In this document: positions 17,436 through 25,798 of the stretch, piece by piece | Layout: each line of letters begins with the position of its first letter | Numbering within the stretch: position 1 is the stretch's first letter | From: Flavobacterium sp. I-STPP5a | Lineage (GTDB): Bacteria; Bacteroidota; Bacteroidia; Flavobacteriales; Flavobacteriaceae | Direction: 5' to 3' | DNA length: 64,000 nt | Assembly (NCBI RefSeq): GCF_009764685.1 | Contig: NZ_VHLM01000047.1 | Span: 124,001-188,000 of the forward strand | The notes under the pieces: model-generated | Databases searched by the model: none | Told to the model about the DNA's origin: nothing | What the model saw: the letters and a program-made list of their open reading frames with translations, nothing else | Program-made: the position numbers and the translations under genes

Positions 17436-17564
17436 TTAATTGCAGCCGCAGTCAGAACTTCCACAGTTTTTATCCTTTGCTTTCTTTTTGAAAAAGAATT
17501 TTTTGATTAAAAAAGCGACTGCAACGATTAAAGTAGCAAATGCTACTATTTCTTGAATATCCAT
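17436..17564 (-). CDS. FeoB-associated Cys-rich membrane protein
   Basis: A 42-residue protein. One N-terminal transmembrane helix (EIVAFATLIVAVAFLI) is followed by a Lys-rich stretch (KKFFFKKKAKDK) and a Cys-rich end (CGSSDCGC). This is the layout of the FeoB-associated Cys-rich proteins, proposed to play the FeoC-like role in ferrous iron uptake. It is normally next to feoB; here the FecA-like receptor gene lies between them, with a terminator (17579-17606) just upstream of this gene. It may be expressed by read-through or from its own promoter. Confidence 0.8.
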   Translation of the reverse strand: MDIQEIVAFATLIVAVAFLIKKFFFKKKAKDKNCGSSDCGCN

Positions 17565-17578
17565 ATTGTAAAGATAAG

Positions 17579-17606
17579 AAAAAGCAACCTGTTGAGGTTG
17601 CTTTTT
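17579..17606 (-). terminator. Terminator after the FecA-like receptor gene
   Basis: AAAGCAACCT, GTTG loop, AGGTTGCTTT with flanking A and T runs. It lies 48 bp after the receptor stop. Confidence 0.8.
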
Positions 17607-17653
17607 AGTTGGTAATCACTTTCTAATTAAAGAGTGTGTATTATTGTTTTTTA

Positions 17654-19882
17654 TTAAAAACGAGCTCCTAAAGATACAAAGAATGTTCTTCCTTCACCTG
17701 GTAAAATACCTGGACCAGGATATCCACTTGCTCTTCGGGTAGCGTAATCTTTGTTCAATACGTTATTAAGTCCTGAACGAACATTGAAACGTTTTAAAAA
17801 CTTGTATTCAGCTGATAAATCCACTACTTCATAACCATTTAGTAACCCTGTTACACCATTTGCTGAAGGCGCTACTGTGTTATTAGCATCAGTAAATACT
17901 TTTCCTGAAGTTTTGTATTGCAAAGTAGACGAAAAGTGGTCAGTACTATAGCTCAAACCAACATTGTGAATGTAACGAGGCGCGTTTTCAACACGATTAC
18001 CTTTCAAGTTAGTGGTTGTAATCACTGATCCTGATGCAGTAAATATTTCAAAATCAGTATAACGGGAATCGATAAAACTAGTCGTTACAAAAAGATCTAC
18101 GTTTCCGAAAGTTTTTTCAACACCAAAATATTTAGTGATATTTACGTTTACAAAACCTTCAATTCCCTTGTTTACGGTTTCTCCTAAGTTGGTTCTGAAT
18201 AAGAACGTACCTTGTGTTGTATTATTATTATTTCTAAATTGTCTTACGAGACCAATACGGTTGTTATAACTCAGGTAAAACACACTAAAATCGAAGTTCA
18301 AAAAGCCTTTCACAACACCACGGTATCCTAAATCAGCATTGTATCCTGAGGCATCTTTTAAGTTTGGGTCAATCACATCAGTTACAGCTGGCGGAGTAAT
18401 ATCTGAGAATAAAACTGGTCTAAAAGCTTGTGTGATGTTTCCATATAAGTTCGTTGCGCCGAATTTATATTCCATTCCTAATCCAAACAAAGTTTTGTTT
18501 CTTACCAATTGTTTGCTTTCAAAAGGAACATCATTTCCAGAAGTGATTCCAAATCGACCTTCTCCATCAGCTGTGATGTGCTCAAAACGAACTCCGGGAA
18601 CAACACTCCATTTATCGGTCACTTTAAATTGATTTTCTGCAAAAACGGCTAGGTTTTGTGTCTTAAAATTGAGGTCTCTCAGATATTTTGCTGAAGTACT
18701 TAAGTCGAAATCAGATCCTGCAGTTCCTGCTCCTTCTTGTTGTCTTTGCGTTTGTGCTTGGTAAGCACGAACTCCAAATGCCAAAGTGTTTTTATTTTTG
18801 CCTAAGGTGTACGTATAAGTGTTTCTGTTTTCAATTCCGAAATTTTTGTAAAAATCGCGGTCAACTCTTCTATTTCCGTTAGTGTCAGGATTGTTTGGTG
18901 TTCCTGTAATTCCAACACTATTTCTTTCTCCAATTAAACCAAAAAGTTTAGTATTCGATTTTATAGAAGGAGATAATTGCGTGTCTAGTGTCAGAGCAAA
19001 CAAATTCCAAGGAGTTCCAAACCAGTTTCTTTCTCTAAAAGATTGTCTAGAATTTGCAGCAAATTGCGCGTCTGTCAAACCGCCTGCTTGTTGCATTTGG
19101 TAATCCATATTAGTGTATTCTGCTGCTAATTTGGTTTTTTCTGTAAAGGCATATTCTAAAAATACGTGTGAGTTTCGTACTTTATATTGGCTGTTTTCTC
19201 TCCATCCATCGGCACTACGTGAATGGTTGTAGGCATAATAAGAAAACTTGTTAATTTTACCACCAATAGCGTTATAACTACTCATTAAGTTATAGCTACC
19301 GCCTGTATTTTGCGTTTCAAAGGTGAATTTTTTATTTTGCTCGCGTTTCAAAACATAGTTTACCATTCCGCCAAACTGAGGGCCAAATTGCAACGAAGCA
19401 CCACCACGAACTAGTTCAATGTTTTCTACTGCTTCTAACGGTGGATTGTAATACGCTTCTGGATAACCAAAAACATCTGATGAGATATCGTAACCATTTT
19501 GTCTGGTGTTTAATTCCCAGCTGCGATTAGGACTTAAACCACGTACTCCAATGTTAATTTGTATTCCAGATCCTTCGTTTTCCCAAACCGTAACACCTGG
19601 GACGCGCGAGAACACTTCGCGAGCATTGTTGGTAGTCAAGTTAGAGGTAAATGCGGATAATTTTAAAACTTCATTCTTTTTTCCTGAAAAAAGAACGGTT
19701 CCTTTAACCTCTGGCTGTCTTTCTGGGCTTTGTTTAAAAGGGGTAACGGTTACCGCTTGTAAATCGATTATTAGAGACGATGCTCTAGCAATGCTATCTT
19801 TTTGGGTTTGAGTTAGTTCTTTTTCTTGCGCAAAAATGGATGCCGAAGCAAAAATTGCAAGTGCTACTAAATTTCTTGTCAT
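17654..19882 (-). CDS. FecA-like TonB-dependent receptor, iron(III) chelate uptake
   Basis: A 742-residue outer-membrane receptor without the carboxypeptidase-like N-terminal domain. A signal peptide (about 1-18) is followed by a plug (about 80-190) with REVFSRVPGVTVWENEGSG, GVRGLSPNRSWE, IELVRGGASLQFGPQFGGMVNYV, which resembles the iron-dicitrate receptor FecA. The barrel ends FFVSLGARF. The promoter has palindromes on both sides, so iron-dependent repression by a DtxR-type protein is likely. It follows feoB by about 100 bp on the same strand. Substrate is inferred to be a ferric chelate; no siderophore synthesis gene is nearby. Confidence 0.88.
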   Translation of the reverse strand: MTRNLVALAIFASASIFAQEKELTQTQKDSIARASSLIIDLQAVTVTPFKQSPERQPEVKGTVLFSGKKNEVLKLSAFTSNLTTNNAREVFSRVPGVTVWENEGSGIQINIGVRGLSPNRSWELNTRQNGYDISSDVFGYPEAYYNPPLEAVENIELVRGGASLQFGPQFGGMVNYVLKREQNKKFTFETQNTGGSYNLMSSYNAIGGKINKFSYYAYNHSRSADGWRENSQYKVRNSHVFLEYAFTEKTKLAAEYTNMDYQMQQAGGLTDAQFAANSRQSFRERNWFGTPWNLFALTLDTQLSPSIKSNTKLFGLIGERNSVGITGTPNNPDTNGNRRVDRDFYKNFGIENRNTYTYTLGKNKNTLAFGVRAYQAQTQRQQEGAGTAGSDFDLSTSAKYLRDLNFKTQNLAVFAENQFKVTDKWSVVPGVRFEHITADGEGRFGITSGNDVPFESKQLVRNKTLFGLGMEYKFGATNLYGNITQAFRPVLFSDITPPAVTDVIDPNLKDASGYNADLGYRGVVKGFLNFDFSVFYLSYNNRIGLVRQFRNNNNTTQGTFLFRTNLGETVNKGIEGFVNVNITKYFGVEKTFGNVDLFVTTSFIDSRYTDFEIFTASGSVITTTNLKGNRVENAPRYIHNVGLSYSTDHFSSTLQYKTSGKVFTDANNTVAPSANGVTGLLNGYEVVDLSAEYKFLKRFNVRSGLNNVLNKDYATRRASGYPGPGILPGEGRTFFVSLGARF

Positions 19883-19887
19883 TTTTA

Positions 19888-19902
19888 TTTAGATTAATTC
19901 TA
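19888..19902 (-). promoter_or_regulatory. TTTAGA-type palindrome at the FecA-like start region
   Basis: TTTAGATTAATTCTA, a weaker copy of the TTTAGA-N4-TCTAAA motif. It lies between the -7 element and the ATG. Confidence 0.5.
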
Positions 19903-19907
19903 CAGTG

Positions 19908-19938
19908 CAAAGGTAAAATCCAAATCTTATTTAGACAA
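19908..19938 (-). promoter_or_regulatory. Promoter of the FecA-like receptor gene
   Basis: On minus, TTG at 19936-19938, a 20-bp spacer, TACCTTTG at 19908-19915. The -33 lies inside the palindrome at 19930-19945. Confidence 0.65.
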
Positions 19939-19945
19939 ATTAAGA
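19930..19945 (-). promoter_or_regulatory. TTTAGA-type palindrome over the FecA-like -33 element
   Basis: TTTAGACAAATTAAGA. The left half is perfect and the right half has diverged. It overlaps the promoter TTG. Confidence 0.58.
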
Positions 19946-19982
19946 ATAATAAAAAATAGAAGTTTAACGTTTGTTGAATATT

Positions 19983-22085
19983 TTATTTTAGGATCTGATA
20001 AGCAACTAGGGCAATCGCATAAGCAAAACCCGACATGAAAATTAATTGTCCCGCAGGCCATTTCCAGGAATTGGTTTCTTTTTTAGTTACTGCGAGCGTA
20101 CTGGCGCATTGCATAGCAAAGGCGTAAAACAATAGTAATGAGATTCCCGAGGCAAAGTTAAAGATCTTTTCTCCAGTTACGGGATTGATTTCGGCAGCCA
20201 TCTTGTTTTTTATGGTTACCTCGTTTTCGCTACCTCCTACACTGTAAATCGTAGCTAATGTTCCCACAAAAACTTCTCTAGCTGCAAACGAACTGATAAT
20301 AGCAATACCTATTTTCCAGTCATATCCTAATGGTGAAATGGCAGGTTCAATTGCTTTTCCCATGATTCCAATATAAGAGTTTTCTAGTTTTTGTGATGCT
20401 ACAGCATTTTCAAATTCAGCTTCTGGTAATGGATTATTTATCGTATTCTGAGTAATAATTTGTTCCGCATTACTGAATTTTTCTCCGGGTCCGTAAGATG
20501 CTAAGAACCACAAAACGATCGAGATTGCCAATATGATTTTTCCAGCTCCAACTATAAAAGCTTTGGTTTTCTCGATAACATTGATGCCCACATTTTTAAA
20601 CAAGGGAAGTTTGTAATTTGGCATTTCAACGACGAAATACGTTTTACTTTGTATTTTTAAAATTTTATTCAAAACATAAGCCGAGAAAATAGCCATTCCA
20701 AACCCCAAAAGGTATAACAGCATCAAGGTCATTCCTTGCATGTTCAAGAAACCAAACAAGCGTTCGTCAGGAATAACAAGTGCAATAATAATGGCATAAA
20801 CGGGCAGCCTAGCGGAACAAGTGGTAAATGGTGTAACCAATATAGTGATCAATCGTTCTTTCCAGTTTTCGATATTACGCGTAGCCATAATTGCAGGAAT
20901 AGCGCAGGCTGTACCCGAAATAAGGGGCACTATACTTTTACCTGACAAGCCAAATTTGCGCATGATTTTATCCATCAAAAACACCACACGGCTCATGTAA
21001 CCACTTTCTTCAAGGATGGAAATAAACATAAACAAGAAGGCAATTTGGGGTATAAAAATTAAAATTCCTCCAATACCAGGAATAATTCCTTGCGAAATCA
21101 AATCGGTTAAAACTCCAGCAGGCAACTGCTCTGCGGCAAGTGAACTCAATGAGGCAAAAGAGGTGTCTATGAAATCCATCGGAATTTTTGACCATTCAAA
21201 TATCGATTGAAAGATTACGAACAAAATCAAAAAGAAAATCGCATAACCCCAAACTTTGTGCGTAAGTACGCGATCGAGCTGGCTGCGGTAATCTTTGGCA
21301 ATACTCGTGTCAATTTTTAACCCTAGTTTTAACACATCGTTTATGAATTGATAGCGTTTGATAGTTTCTTTTTGTTGCAAACGCTTTAAATCAGAATGTG
21401 ATTTGGTAAACGAACTTCTAATTTCATTTCGTTCTAAGTTCAAGAAGTTGACATCCTGTGTGATAACCAGCCATAATTTATATAGCAATTGGTTCGGGAA
21501 GGCTTTTCGTAAGCTGTTAAAATAATTTGGGTCAATTACCGAAGCGTTTAAACATGGTTCGCTCGAAATGGTTTTGAAACTTACAATTAGTTGCTTCAGT
21601 TCCTCGATGCCGTAACCTTTTCTAGAACTAACTAGAGCAATTTTAGTCTTTAAATGTTGCTCTAAGTATGGAATATCAAGTGAGATTCCTTTAAATTTCA
21701 TTCTATCAGCCATGTTAATGACTAAAATAGTTGGAATCTCTAAGTCTTTTATTTGTGTAAAAAGCAGTAAGTTTCGTTTTAAATTTTCCACATCTGTAAC
21801 CACAAGTGCTACGTCAGGATATAACTTATCGTTTTTATTTAGAAGTAATTCAATAACAACATTTTCATCAATAGAACTTGCGTTTAAACTATAAGTTCCC
21901 GGAAGATCTAGGATATTAGCTTTAATATTATTGGGTAATTTACAAAATCCTATTTTTTTCTCAACTGTAATTCCAGGATAGTTCCCTACCTGCTGGTTTA
22001 ATCCCGTGAGTTGATTGAATACGGAGGTTTTCCCAACATTAGGATTGCCTATCAATGCAACATTAATGTTTTGTTTGCTTATCAT
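19983..22085 (-). CDS. feoB: Ferrous iron transporter B
   Basis: A 700-residue inner-membrane Fe(II) importer. The N-terminal G-domain shows G1 GNPNVGKTS (residues 13-21), G3 DLPGTYSL (about 59-66) and G4 NMAD, followed by the GDI region. A membrane part has the two Gate domains with GYMSRVVF, SGTACAIPAIMATR and SSFAAREVFVG. Full length. Its start overlaps the feoA stop by 4 bp, so translation is probably coupled. It is transcribed from the feoA promoter. Confidence 0.97.
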   Translation of the reverse strand: MISKQNINVALIGNPNVGKTSVFNQLTGLNQQVGNYPGITVEKKIGFCKLPNNIKANILDLPGTYSLNASSIDENVVIELLLNKNDKLYPDVALVVTDVENLKRNLLLFTQIKDLEIPTILVINMADRMKFKGISLDIPYLEQHLKTKIALVSSRKGYGIEELKQLIVSFKTISSEPCLNASVIDPNYFNSLRKAFPNQLLYKLWLVITQDVNFLNLERNEIRSSFTKSHSDLKRLQQKETIKRYQFINDVLKLGLKIDTSIAKDYRSQLDRVLTHKVWGYAIFFLILFVIFQSIFEWSKIPMDFIDTSFASLSSLAAEQLPAGVLTDLISQGIIPGIGGILIFIPQIAFLFMFISILEESGYMSRVVFLMDKIMRKFGLSGKSIVPLISGTACAIPAIMATRNIENWKERLITILVTPFTTCSARLPVYAIIIALVIPDERLFGFLNMQGMTLMLLYLLGFGMAIFSAYVLNKILKIQSKTYFVVEMPNYKLPLFKNVGINVIEKTKAFIVGAGKIILAISIVLWFLASYGPGEKFSNAEQIITQNTINNPLPEAEFENAVASQKLENSYIGIMGKAIEPAISPLGYDWKIGIAIISSFAAREVFVGTLATIYSVGGSENEVTIKNKMAAEINPVTGEKIFNFASGISLLLFYAFAMQCASTLAVTKKETNSWKWPAGQLIFMSGFAYAIALVAYQILK

Positions 22086-22321
22086 AAGTTAATTTTTATA
22101 ATATCAACTTCTATTTCTTTGGCTGTTTCAATCCTTATGGCTACATGTGAACCATTGATATCTAGGAACAAAGGGTCCCCAAAAGGAGCAATTTGTAATA
22201 ACTCGACGGTATTTCCTGGCAAGCAACCCATTTCCAATAATTTTAAAGGAACTGCATCGATGTCGAAATCTTTTATGATGGCCTTGTCGCCTTTCTTTAA
22301 CGAATGAATTGTTGTAAGCAA
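22082..22321 (-). CDS. feoA: FeoA
   Basis: A 79-residue cytosolic SH3-like protein that assists FeoB. The family core is visible (LKKGDKAIIKDFD, then LLEMGCLPGNTVEL and GSHVAIRIETAKEI). No ATG precedes the conserved core: the frame opens with TTG at 22319-22321, which I take as the real start, about 20 bp inside the transcript. The promoter (22348-22376) and a TTTAGA-type palindrome lie just upstream. Confidence 0.9.
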   Translation of the reverse strand: MLTTIHSLKKGDKAIIKDFDIDAVPLKLLEMGCLPGNTVELLQIAPFGDPLFLDINGSHVAIRIETAKEIEVDIIKINL

Positions 22322-22327
22322 AACTTA

Positions 22328-22344
22328 TTTAGATTGAATTAAGA
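22328..22344 (-). promoter_or_regulatory. TTTAGA-type palindrome at feoAB
   Basis: TTTAGATTGAATTAAGA, with a spacer one base longer than the other copies. It lies immediately downstream of the -7 element, which is a classic repressor position. Confidence 0.52.
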
Positions 22345-22347
22345 TTG

Positions 22348-22376
22348 CAAAAATACACATTTTACAACAAACACAA
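22348..22376 (-). promoter_or_regulatory. feoAB promoter
   Basis: On minus, TTG at 22374-22376, an 18-bp spacer, TATTTTTG at 22348-22355, matching the Bacteroidota consensus. Confidence 0.62.
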
Positions 22377-22467
22377 CTTATTGAACCAACAATTATAAAC
22401 CCTCAAGAGATCGTCCAAAACAGATGTATTAAATGTATTGTGTGTATAAATGTAAGATTGATTTAAA

Positions 22468-23133
22468 TTATTCTTGGATTAAAAAATGAATATCTTCTAT
22501 CAAACGCTTCATGTCCTCCTTATCAGTGCCGTCATAAAAGCCTCGAACTCTTTTTTTGGTGTCAACCAAAACAAAATTTTCGGTGTGAACCATATCATAC
22601 AATTCACTTGGCTTACCCATTTTTACAGCTAAATAGGATTTTCGTGCCATAGCATAAATTTCTTTTTTATCACCCGTAACCAAATTCCATTTGTCATCGT
22701 CCACATTATGTTTTTTGGCGTAAGCCTTAAGTACAGGAACGCTATCCGTCTCTGGGAAAACGGTATGTGACAGTAATTTAACTTTAGGATTGTTGGCGAA
22801 AGCTTTTTGAATTTCCTCTAAATTTACTGACATTTTAGGGCAAATGGAGCCACAAGTTGTAAAAAAGAAATCAGCCACATACACGGTTCCTTCATAATCT
22901 TTCTGCGTAATAGTTTCTCCGTTTTGGTTTACAAATGAAAAATCAGCAATAGTATGGTATTTACTTTTGTATTGTACAGTGCTATCAACCAGTTCTGGAT
23001 TAACATCAGCTGGATTATAAATAGGAAGTGATTTTTCGGGCTTTAATGCCGAGTAGAAAAGGGATAAAATGATTGCTGAAAGCACAATGAAAACCCCAAT
23101 AAATAAACGGTATTTTTTTAAGATTTCTAACAT
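22468..23133 (-). CDS. SCO1/SenC-family protein
   Basis: A membrane-anchored thioredoxin-fold protein of 221 residues, thought to deliver copper to the CuA site of cytochrome c oxidase. One N-terminal helix (about 11-30) is followed by the domain with Cys-x-x-x-Cys at about 94 and 98 (TTCGSICPKM). A conserved His lies near 179 (MVHTENFVLVD). The frame is open to a TTG at 23151, but that sits in a TATTTTTG -7 element (23148-23155), so the ATG at 23133 is preferred. It is a single gene; no cytochrome oxidase gene lies nearby. Confidence 0.88.
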   Translation of the reverse strand: MLEILKKYRLFIGVFIVLSAIILSLFYSALKPEKSLPIYNPADVNPELVDSTVQYKSKYHTIADFSFVNQNGETITQKDYEGTVYVADFFFTTCGSICPKMSVNLEEIQKAFANNPKVKLLSHTVFPETDSVPVLKAYAKKHNVDDDKWNLVTGDKKEIYAMARKSYLAVKMGKPSELYDMVHTENFVLVDTKKRVRGFYDGTDKEDMKRLIEDIHFLIQE

Positions 23134-23225
23134 GGTTCTATTTTGGTGCAAAAATACACAATCGTAAATGGTTTTGTATTGTAATTAACAGACTTTTATT
23201 TTTAGTGGAAACTTGTTCTTAGACT

Positions 23226-23256
23226 AAAAAAAAAGGTTTAGACTTTAAACCTTTTT
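23226..23256. terminator. Hairpin between SCO gene and M13 peptidase gene
   Basis: AAAAAGGTTTA, GAC, TTTAAACCTTTTT. It lies in a divergent intergenic region, upstream of the pepO promoter, so it may end a transcript from outside or be a regulatory hairpin. Confidence 0.5.
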
Positions 23257-23361
23257 CATTTTTTTGCGTCAAACCCTAATGTTTAGTGATAATCTGAGGA
23301 AACTTTAATTGTCAATAAAATTATTAATAGCTTTGTTTATATAACTAAAAAACTAACTAAA

Positions 23362-25425
23362 ATGAAAAAAAACAACAATAAGCAACTGCTTTTTGTGATT
23401 CCTGCAATGATGGCTTTTGCAGTGGGTCAAGCCCAAAGTAATCCTGCGGCTAAGGAGCCAGGGATTAATGTGAATTACATGGACAAAAAAGTGAAGCCAA
23501 GTAACGATTTCTTTCGTTACGTAAACGGAACTTGGTTAGACAACACTGCCATTCCAGCGGATAGAACCCGTTGGGGAAGTTTTGATGAGTTGCGTCAAAG
23601 AACAGATGCGGATGCGCTAGCTATTTTAAAAGAGGCAGCAACAAACCCAAAGTACAAATCAAATACGGATCAAGGTAAAGCGATTAATTTGTACAAGTCT
23701 ATTTTGGACACCGTTGGTCGTAACAAAATGGGAATTGCGCCATTAAAACCTTTCCTTAAAAAAATTGATGCGGTTAAGAACGTGAAAGATCTTGAGGCAT
23801 TATTAATCGAAATGGAACCAATCGGTGGTATTGGGTTTATGGGAGCAGGTGTAGGTACCGATGCTAAAAACAGTAGCCGAAATGTAATTAATGTAGGTCC
23901 AGGCGGAGTAGGTTTGCCAGATAGAGACTATTATGTTTCTGAAGATGCCGACTCGAAAGAAAAACGTGCAAAATATGTACTTCACGTTGCTAAAATGTTA
24001 CAGTTTCTTGGCGATAAGCCAGCGGTAGCTCAGGCAAATGCTGAGAGAATTTTAGCGCTTGAAATTGCCATGTCTAGACCAAGGTTAGACAGAGTAGAAC
24101 GCAGAGACCGTCGTAAGTCTTACAACCCAATGACTTTGGCGGAGTTGAGTAAATTAACACCATCAATCAACTGGAATACGTATTTTACTAAAATTGGTTT
24201 AACCAAAGTTGATACTGTAATTGTATCACAACCAAAATACATGGTGGCGCTTGAAACGATGTTGAAAGAAAACAAAGTTGACGAGTGGAAAGCTTACATG
24301 CGTTGGAGTTTATTGAACAGAGCTTCAAGCCAATTGTCTACCGATATTGAAAACGCTAACTTTGAGTTTTACGGGAAAGCCTTAACAGGTGCGGTAAGCC
24401 AAAGACCACGTGACGAAAGAGCATTGCAAACTATCAATGGTGCCGTAGGTGAAGCTTTAGGAAAATTATACGTTGAGAAAAAATTCCCAGCTGAAGCTAA
24501 AGCCAAAGCAGAAAAAATGATCAAAAACATCTTCCGTGCTTTCGAAAATAGAATTAACAATTTGTCATGGATGTCTGCTGAAACAAAGGTAAGTGCCTTG
24601 GCTAAATTGAACAAATCCAGAATCAAAATTGGTTATCCTGACAAGTGGAAAGACTATTCAGCTTTAACAATCAAGAGTCCACAAGAAGGAGGAAGCTTTT
24701 TTTCAAATGCTTTGAGCATGGCCAAATGGCGTTTTGAAGAAAACATTGCTGAGTTGAACAAACCAGTAGATAAAGAGCGTTGGGGCATGTCACCACAAAC
24801 GGTAAATGCCTATTATAACCCATCTAATAATGAGATTGTTTTCCCAGCAGCTATCTTACAACCACCATTTTACAACTACCAAGCTGACGAAGCTGTGAAT
24901 TATGGCGGAATAGGTGGCGTTATCGGTCACGAAATTTCACACGGTTTTGACGATTCAGGATCGCGTTACAACGCTGATGGAAACCTAGTTGACTGGTGGA
25001 CTGCTGATGATTTAAAACAATTCTCGGCTTTAACAGGAGCTTTGGCTGCACAGTACAGCGCATTGGAGCCATTGCCAGGAACTTTTGTAGATGGTAAATT
25101 TACACTAGGTGAAAACATAGGTGATTTAGGTGGTGTAAATGCAGCTTATGATGGTTTACAATTGTACTTGAAAGAAAACGGAAATCCAGGCTTGATTGAT
25201 GGTTACACACCTGAGCAGCGTTTCTTCATTTCTTGGTCAACAATCTGGCGTTCAAAAATGCGTGATGAGGCCTTGAAAAACCAAGTAAAAACTGATCCGC
25301 ACTCTCCAGGAATGTACCGTGCGTATGTGCCTTTGCAAAACATCGATACTTTTTATCAAGCTTTTGATATCAAAGAAAATGATGGCATGTACATTGCACC
25401 TGAAAAGCGTGTGAGAATCTGGTAA
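23362..25425 (+). CDS. pepO: M13-family zinc metallopeptidase (neprilysin-like, PepO)
   Basis: A 687-residue exported peptidase. A signal peptide (about 1-24, ending VGQAQ) precedes the M13 N-terminal domain. The catalytic part has HEISH at residues 523-527 and the third zinc ligand Glu in ENIGDLGG at about 584. A VNAYYNPSNNEIVFPA segment provides the substrate-binding Asn-Ala region. The end matches the usual C-terminal tryptophan of the family (VRIW). A -7 element (TAGCTTTG, 23328-23335) lies upstream and a terminator at 25445. It hydrolyses oligopeptides; the natural substrate is unknown. Confidence 0.95.
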   Translation: MKKNNNKQLLFVIPAMMAFAVGQAQSNPAAKEPGINVNYMDKKVKPSNDFFRYVNGTWLDNTAIPADRTRWGSFDELRQRTDADALAILKEAATNPKYKSNTDQGKAINLYKSILDTVGRNKMGIAPLKPFLKKIDAVKNVKDLEALLIEMEPIGGIGFMGAGVGTDAKNSSRNVINVGPGGVGLPDRDYYVSEDADSKEKRAKYVLHVAKMLQFLGDKPAVAQANAERILALEIAMSRPRLDRVERRDRRKSYNPMTLAELSKLTPSINWNTYFTKIGLTKVDTVIVSQPKYMVALETMLKENKVDEWKAYMRWSLLNRASSQLSTDIENANFEFYGKALTGAVSQRPRDERALQTINGAVGEALGKLYVEKKFPAEAKAKAEKMIKNIFRAFENRINNLSWMSAETKVSALAKLNKSRIKIGYPDKWKDYSALTIKSPQEGGSFFSNALSMAKWRFEENIAELNKPVDKERWGMSPQTVNAYYNPSNNEIVFPAAILQPPFYNYQADEAVNYGGIGGVIGHEISHGFDDSGSRYNADGNLVDWWTADDLKQFSALTGALAAQYSALEPLPGTFVDGKFTLGENIGDLGGVNAAYDGLQLYLKENGNPGLIDGYTPEQRFFISWSTIWRSKMRDEALKNQVKTDPHSPGMYRAYVPLQNIDTFYQAFDIKENDGMYIAPEKRVRIW

Positions 25426-25444
25426 TTCAGTAACTTATAAATGC

Positions 25445-25477
25445 AAAACCCATTCGTTAAGGCGAATGGGTTTTTTT
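25445..25477 (+). terminator. pepO terminator
   Basis: AAAACCCATTCG, TTAAGG loop, CGAATGGGTTTTTTT. Confidence 0.88.
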
Positions 25478-25523
25478 ATGGCCTCAAGTCAAATTTTAAA
25501 GAGAGGAACGCTGTTGTTTTTTA

Positions 25524-25647
25524 GGAGCAGCATTTTTTTGCTTCATACACTACTTGTCCCGCTGTACGCTGTATTCCCGATAAATAAAAACTACGGCAAA
25601 AAAGCCTTGTTTTTCTAAACCGGGAGATGCCGCTTCCATCGGGGCTA
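25524..25647 (+). repeat. Dispersed element, copy 3 (expanded form)
   Basis: Starts GGAGCAGCA and ends GATGCCGCTTCCATCGGGGC then TA, the same ends as the ~80-bp copies. The centre is longer: CTTGTCCCGCTGTACGCTGT, then ATTCCCGATAAATAAAA, and a later CCGGGAGA. It lies between convergent genes. Confidence 0.65.
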
Positions 25648-25798
25648 AAAAATGCTTAACTTTTTACAGCAAAATAACCGTGCTAACATTTTTATGACGT
25701 AACAATAGTTCTTTCAAAAAAATAAGACCCTCTTTATCGATATGGATAATAGAATGCAAAACCCACAAATTAAATCATGTATATATATTTCGACTACA

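Larger units (their letters stand above)
25426..25798. other. Convergent intergenic region with an expanded dispersed repeat
   Basis: Holds the pepO terminator, the 124-bp repeat at 25524-25647 and an AT-rich tail before the fumarase stop. No gene or RNA is recognised. Confidence 0.6.

Noticed and set aside
17195..17464. 89-codon open frame on minus
   Set aside because: It overlaps the decayed gene and the FeoB-associated peptide gene in another frame and shows no recognisable protein.
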